Positions 1 through 4,300 of a DNA stretch of 6,097 nucleotides are shown here, piece by piece. The DNA is from Promethearchaeia archaeon (GTDB taxonomy: Archaea > Asgardarchaeota > Lokiarchaeia > Sigyniarchaeales > SOKP01). The first letter of the stretch is position 1. The number at the start of each line of letters is the position of its first letter. The stretch lies in the NCBI GenBank assembly GCA_029856375.1, contig JAHQWX010000121.1, positions 1 through 6,097 of the forward strand. The letters are read 5' to 3'. The position numbers and the translations under genes are program-made. The notes beneath the pieces are model-generated. The model saw only the letters and a list, made by a program, of their open reading frames with translations, did not search any database and was not told the DNA's origin.

Positions 1-285
1 AATTTTCTCCCTCGATATCAAATCACTTGTTTAATTGAAGGGATTTTATTCACTGAAGATAAAGCTGAGAAAATAAATGTTAGTGGTTCAATTAAAAAGA
101 TTCAAAATCGAGAACTCTTTATTGAAGTGATTGATGCTTTTGATCCTGTTGATCCTTTAAATGAAGAATATAAGGAATATATCTCGGTGGATTGGATCTT
201 CCAAGTTTCGAATAAATCTGATGTAGGAAAAGTAACTCCGCAAAAAATACTCTTCCAAATTGGGGAAGAATTAGCATTAACTAGA
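1..285 (+). other. Unassigned N-terminal region of the ABC ATPase
   Basis: About 95 residues precede the ABC core, which starts near RVLDVKDVKV (96-105). They alternate short beta-like stretches (ITCLIEGILF, KINVSGSIKKI, ELFIEVIDAF, YISVDWIFQV) with acidic loops (DPVDPLNEEY). No Walker, signature or transmembrane motif is visible. It may be a soluble beta domain or the tail of a larger N-terminal part such as a preceding ABC half. I cannot choose between these because the start lies outside the window. Confidence 0.5.
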
Positions 286-1233
286 AGGGTCTTAGATGTT
301 AAGGATGTAAAAGTTGTATTAGGCGGAAGAACAATAATTCATGACGTTAATTTCAAGTTGAATCGAGGAGAAATCTTAGGAATTATTGGAGAATCTGGAG
401 CTGGAAAAAGTACAACTTTAAAAGCAATTCTTGGAGAATTTGATTACGACGGTAAAATTGAACTATTTGGGCACAATGCACGGGATACAAAAACCATCGC
501 TCCATTTATTGGATACATCCCTCAAGAACTCAGCAGGATGTATGGAAATTTTAACGCCTTAGAAAATATTGTAAGTTTTGGAAGGCAATACGGAATTCCC
601 GAGGATATCTTAATTCAGAGAGGTAAAAAAATTTTAGAAGATTTAGGAATTGCTCACGTCGCAAACCAACCAGTTGATTCGCTTTCCGGAGGCCAAAAAA
701 GGAGAGTGAGCATAGCAATTTCAATGGTGCACAATCCTCATGTGATATTCTTAGATGAACCCACTTCCGGTCTCGATCCCCAAGCCAGATACGAGTTATG
801 GTCGTATTTAGACATTATCAATAAGGAATACGAAATTACTTTAGTAGTTATCTCACATTATCTTGATGAGATAGAATATTGCGATAAAGCAGCAATTTTC
901 TTGAAAGATATTGGTTTTTACGATTTTGGTTCGCCTAAAGAATTAAAGAGAAAATTGCCCGGTGAAGGATATGCAATCGAAGTCGAATTTAAAACAATAA
1001 GCCTTGATTTTGTTGAAATGCTCGAAGAAATAGAAGATGTTGAATTCGTAATACAGCGAGGAGAACGATTGCGAGTGCTCTCAAAAGTATCTCGAGAAAA
1101 ATTATTAAACAAAATATTACAGAAACTAGAAGCAAGTTATATTCTCATAGATTCTGCGGACACAAAAGTCGCAATTGATATGATAGATTATTTCACTTAT
1201 GTTTCAACAACAAAACCTCAGGTATCTGAATAG
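1..1233 (+). CDS. ABC transporter ATP-binding protein, DrrA/CcmA-like, with N-terminal extension (5' partial)
   Basis: This is a cytoplasmic nucleotide-binding subunit that would hydrolyse ATP to drive a membrane permease. Residues are numbered from the first visible codon (410 visible). All core motifs are present: Walker A GESGAGKST (130-138), Q-loop Q175, signature LSGGQ (228-232), Walker B VIFLDEP (248-254), D-loop SGLD (256-259) and switch His H286, so it should be an active ATPase. Residues about 321-398 form an alpha/beta C-terminal extension like the DUF4162 tail of DrrA-type exporter ATPases. The A-loop aromatic before the GGR turn is absent (VVLGGR). Residues 1-95 are not part of the standard fold and I do not recognise them. 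The frame is open to base 1, so the gene begins outside the window. GTG at 127 is the only conventional start in the visible upstream part, but it lacks a Shine-Dalgarno and would cut this region. The stop is TAG at 1231-1233, 33 bases before the next gene, so an operon is likely. The substrate is unknown. ABC ATPase assignment is very secure; export direction is inferred from the DrrA-like tail. Confidence 0.96.
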   Translation, partial: NFLPRYQITCLIEGILFTEDKAEKINVSGSIKKIQNRELFIEVIDAFDPVDPLNEEYKEYISVDWIFQVSNKSDVGKVTPQKILFQIGEELALTRRVLDVKDVKVVLGGRTIIHDVNFKLNRGEILGIIGESGAGKSTTLKAILGEFDYDGKIELFGHNARDTKTIAPFIGYIPQELSRMYGNFNALENIVSFGRQYGIPEDILIQRGKKILEDLGIAHVANQPVDSLSGGQKRRVSIAISMVHNPHVIFLDEPTSGLDPQARYELWSYLDIINKEYEITLVVISHYLDEIEYCDKAAIFLKDIGFYDFGSPKELKRKLPGEGYAIEVEFKTISLDFVEMLEEIEDVEFVIQRGERLRVLSKVSREKLLNKILQKLEASYILIDSADTKVAIDMIDYFTYVSTTKPQVSE

Positions 1234-1238
1234 TGCAA

Positions 1239-1246
1239 TTAAATAA
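1239..1246 (+). promoter_or_regulatory. Possible archaeal TATA box in the intergenic spacer
   Basis: TTAAATAA is similar to the archaeal TATA-box consensus (TTTAWATA-like). Its centre lies about 25 bases before the start codon at 1267, which would place transcription initiation almost on the ATG and give a near-leaderless transcript. In DNA this AT-rich such a match is easily due to chance, and the close spacing favours read-through from the upstream gene. No terminator-like hairpin or T-run separates the two genes. Confidence 0.2.
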
Positions 1247-1258
1247 AAGTAGATGTGT

Positions 1259-1264
1259 GAGAGG
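1259..1264 (+). promoter_or_regulatory. Ribosome-binding site for the pseudosubtilase gene
   Basis: GAGAGG lies only two bases before the ATG at 1267. It is complementary to the 3' end of 16S rRNA, but the spacing is shorter than usual. An in-frame TGA at 1258-1260 and an in-frame TAA at 1240-1242 rule out any upstream start. The ATG at 1267 is the first possible start and is immediately followed by a good signal peptide, so the start is well determined. Confidence 0.5.
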
Positions 1265-1266
1265 CG

Positions 1267-1350
1267 ATGACGATAAAAAATAAGAATAAAAAACTAATTA
1301 TTTTGTTTTCAATCTTATTTTTTGCGTTCCTTTCAGATTTCATTGTTATT
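1267..1350 (+). other. Signal peptide / N-terminal export signal
   Basis: Residues 1-28: a basic n-region (MTIKNKNKK) is followed by a hydrophobic core from L10 to about I28 (LIILFSILFFAFL, then FIVI), then a small/polar stretch SSTNN where cleavage could occur. It directs the large following domain out of the cell by the Sec route. An uncleaved signal anchor is possible because D24 interrupts the core and the cleavage site is not sharp. Confidence 0.85.
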
Positions 1351-4300
1351 TCTTCCACAAATAATTTTGAATTAACTAGAGACGAGAAAGTCGAGTTGAA
1401 ACGCGAAAATTCATTAGACAAGTTAAGCGAAGAATTGAGAGCGATTTATTATTCGATAATAAGTTCAAGTTTTGAAGACGATTATTGTATTGATGTAATT
1501 ACGCTTTTTGAATCTCCTGATAAAATCACATTTGATTCAATTGTAAATGAATTTAAGAGTTATTTGAATCTAAACACTATTCAGTACGAGGTTAAAGAAA
1601 AATTTGAATTAATAAACGGACTGCTAATTAATTGCTTTGTTTCGGATCTCCGCAAAATTGCTGAATATCCAAGTGTGAAATCGATTTGGGAAGATGGAAA
1701 AAGCGAGATAATTATAAACGAAAAAAATTATCTAAAAAAGGCAAGCGAAGATTTATTAGACGAGATATGTAACTTTACGGATGTTGTTGGGGCCACCGAC
1801 CTATGGGACATGGATATTAATGGTTCAAACATAGTAATTTCCGTATTGGACACCGGTATCGATATTACTGGGCAATACGATGGTGATTTAGGATTCACCA
1901 CTGATGACGAGGACAACTTAGATACAAAGATTTTAGGAGCGGTTTCAATGGTTCCAGAAGAGCCACTTTATTATAGCGATTTTAGTGGGAGAGGAACTTT
2001 TCACGCAGGTGTTGCGTTGGGTAGAGGTAAATATAATTCGTCTTATAAAGGAGTTGCTCCTGGTGCGAAATATTTAAACGTAAAAATTTACGATTCATTT
2101 GGTATAACGTACTGGTCCTTCATAATTTCGGGCATAGAATGGTCTCTGTCGCATGGGGCAGATATTATTTTATTTTGTTATAGCATCCCTGGTATTTACA
2201 TGGATCCCGTCTCGTTAGCTATCAATCAAATCGTAGAAGAGGGTGTGGTTGTAGTGGCACCTGCTGGAGACGAGGGTGGGAGTTACATGAGTTTAGATAC
2301 GCCAGGAATGGCGTTAAAAGCTATTACAGTTGGAGCTTATAATCACTCTAGTCAAAACATTGCTGATTTTAGTAGCAGGGGTCCTTCCTTAGATTTCAGA
2401 ATATGCCCCGACATTATTGCACCTGGAGTTAATTTGGTTGGACCTCGGGCCAAAATTATGTCCGGATCTATAGAGGACTATTCGTTTTTGGGATACACAG
2501 CGGAAGATTTGGGATATGGCGATTTTTATATCCCCGAAGGTACCTTTCCACAACCCGAATACGGTACTCCTATCGATGGGAATTATACGATTAGTAGCGG
2601 TACTGGTGCCGCTTCTGCTGTTGTTGCAGGCGCGATTGCATTATTAATTGAAGCATATCCACTAGCCACTCCCGAGTTAATTAGATATGCATTGATGAGT
2701 ACTGCCATTAAAATATCTGAAGATCAAAATGAATTTGGGGCTGGATTAATTAATATCTCAGCAGCGTATAATTTTCTTTTAGACTATTTTACTCCCCGAG
2801 AATTTTCGGCTTTAAATGTGCCCGCACCGTTAATTTATCCTGGTATTATTTATACGGAAGACTCTGAGAATATTAGTATTTCTAGTCAAAGACCCAATAA
2901 TTTTCACGCTTACGATACTATGGCGATGCTAAGTTCGCAAGTAATGATGCCTATTTTAATGATAAATAACGGATCCGACTATAATTTCACAACTATTCAT
3001 TTATTATTGAATCAATTTGGATTAAGATATAACGGTTCAAGGTCAAAATGGTTCTCAGAGTTTTATGTTGTTAGAGAAATGCATCAAATTACTTTAACTC
3101 CCGTGGGAAACGAGAAATATAAAAGATATCTAAGCGTTTTGAAAATTCCAGATATTGATGTCTATGTATTATCAATTGTTGAATCGTGGGATTATTCAGC
3201 AGAATATATAGTAGATCGAATTTTTAAAAATTACACTAATCGTATAAATGCGTTCAAATTTAACTTCCACTTCTACAATTTGGGCGATTCCCAGATAGAT
3301 AATCTACAATTAGTTTCTTATTTTAAAGCCGATTTATTTTTAAACGAAACCATTGGAAACATGACAGATTATATGGAATTCACCAATTCTTCTTTAGACG
3401 ATGTATGTAAGTACAACGCAACTAATCAATTAATCTACATATACGACGAAAATAACAACACCTTTTACGATTACGAATCCAATTTCACGACGATCGGATT
3501 CAATTCATCTTCACATCAATTAGATTCTTGGGAAATTGGAAGCAGTACAGATTTGATTCTAAATTTAACTACAAATAATTCGACATATAATTTAGCGAAT
3601 GCATCTACCTACCAGCAATATACCGAAGACCCCGGATTTGCTATGATTTGGAATTTAACGGACAGTTTAGACCCTAATCAAAGAGTAAATTTCTCTGGTA
3701 TACTAGGGACGGGGATAGGAACTGACAATGATACTGCGTACGATGCTATGATTGATCAGATGCAGAGAATTAATTCTAATATAACTATATACAACAACAT
3801 CACAGATTTAGTTGTATTGGAAGCAGATTTCACTAGAGTTGGTAATCTTAATGAAAGATATTTTTCCTCCGTAAAAATTATTAATTTAGGTGCAACTATG
3901 ATTAATTCAACTGAATTAATCTTTATGATAAATAAAACAAATGAATATAATGTAATTGAAACGACTTTAGTAATTCATACACTTAAAAATCTAATGCCCT
4001 TTGATGTAATAGAATTAAATGCAAATTGGACGCCAACAACAGTGGGAATTTACATGTGCGGGTGGGTTTTTGGGTTAGATGTTATTGTTAGTTTACTCGG
4101 ACCTTACTTTGGTTTAACTGGTGCAAATTACGACGAAATGGTTTTTAACAATTATTTAGTGCGAAATATCTACATTATTGACTATGACCAGTACGAAAGT
4201 TGGAACTTAGATTCTATCATAATTACTCCCGATAAAATAGACCAGAAACCCTTCAAAATATATTTTCCGGGAGATCTTGGCATATATAATCTTACTGTCT

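Noticed and set aside
127..129. GTG as the start of the ABC ATPase gene.
   Set aside because: The frame is open to base 1 with protein-like beta-pattern sequence, no Shine-Dalgarno precedes the GTG, and the start would fall inside a strand (ELFIEVIDAF).
136..162. A small direct repeat (GATCCT-GTT-GATCCT).
   Set aside because: It only encodes the adjacent DP-V-DP residues and has no wider repeat structure.
1234..1266. A terminator or riboswitch between the two genes.
   Set aside because: The 33-base spacer has no stem-loop or T-run and is too short for a structured regulatory RNA.
918..1916. Short antisense open frames at 918-1112, 1239-1421 and 1728-1916 on the minus strand.
   Set aside because: They lie wholly or mostly opposite strongly supported coding sequence, have low-complexity Ser/Asn-rich translations and no ribosome-binding sites. 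They are shadows.
2002..2016. H246 (in GTFHAG) and S450 (in GTGAASAVV) as displaced catalytic His and Ser that could keep the protein active.
   Set aside because: They lie four and three residues after the conserved positions, where the helices turn the side chains elsewhere. The ungapped match of G-x-GT and SGT motifs gives no room for a shift.
1990..2607. The altered catalytic codons as sequencing errors or pseudogene decay.
   Set aside because: Three separate catalytic-site codons are changed by substitutions, with no frameshift or stop in 1610 codons and good conservation around each site. Decay would not be so selective.
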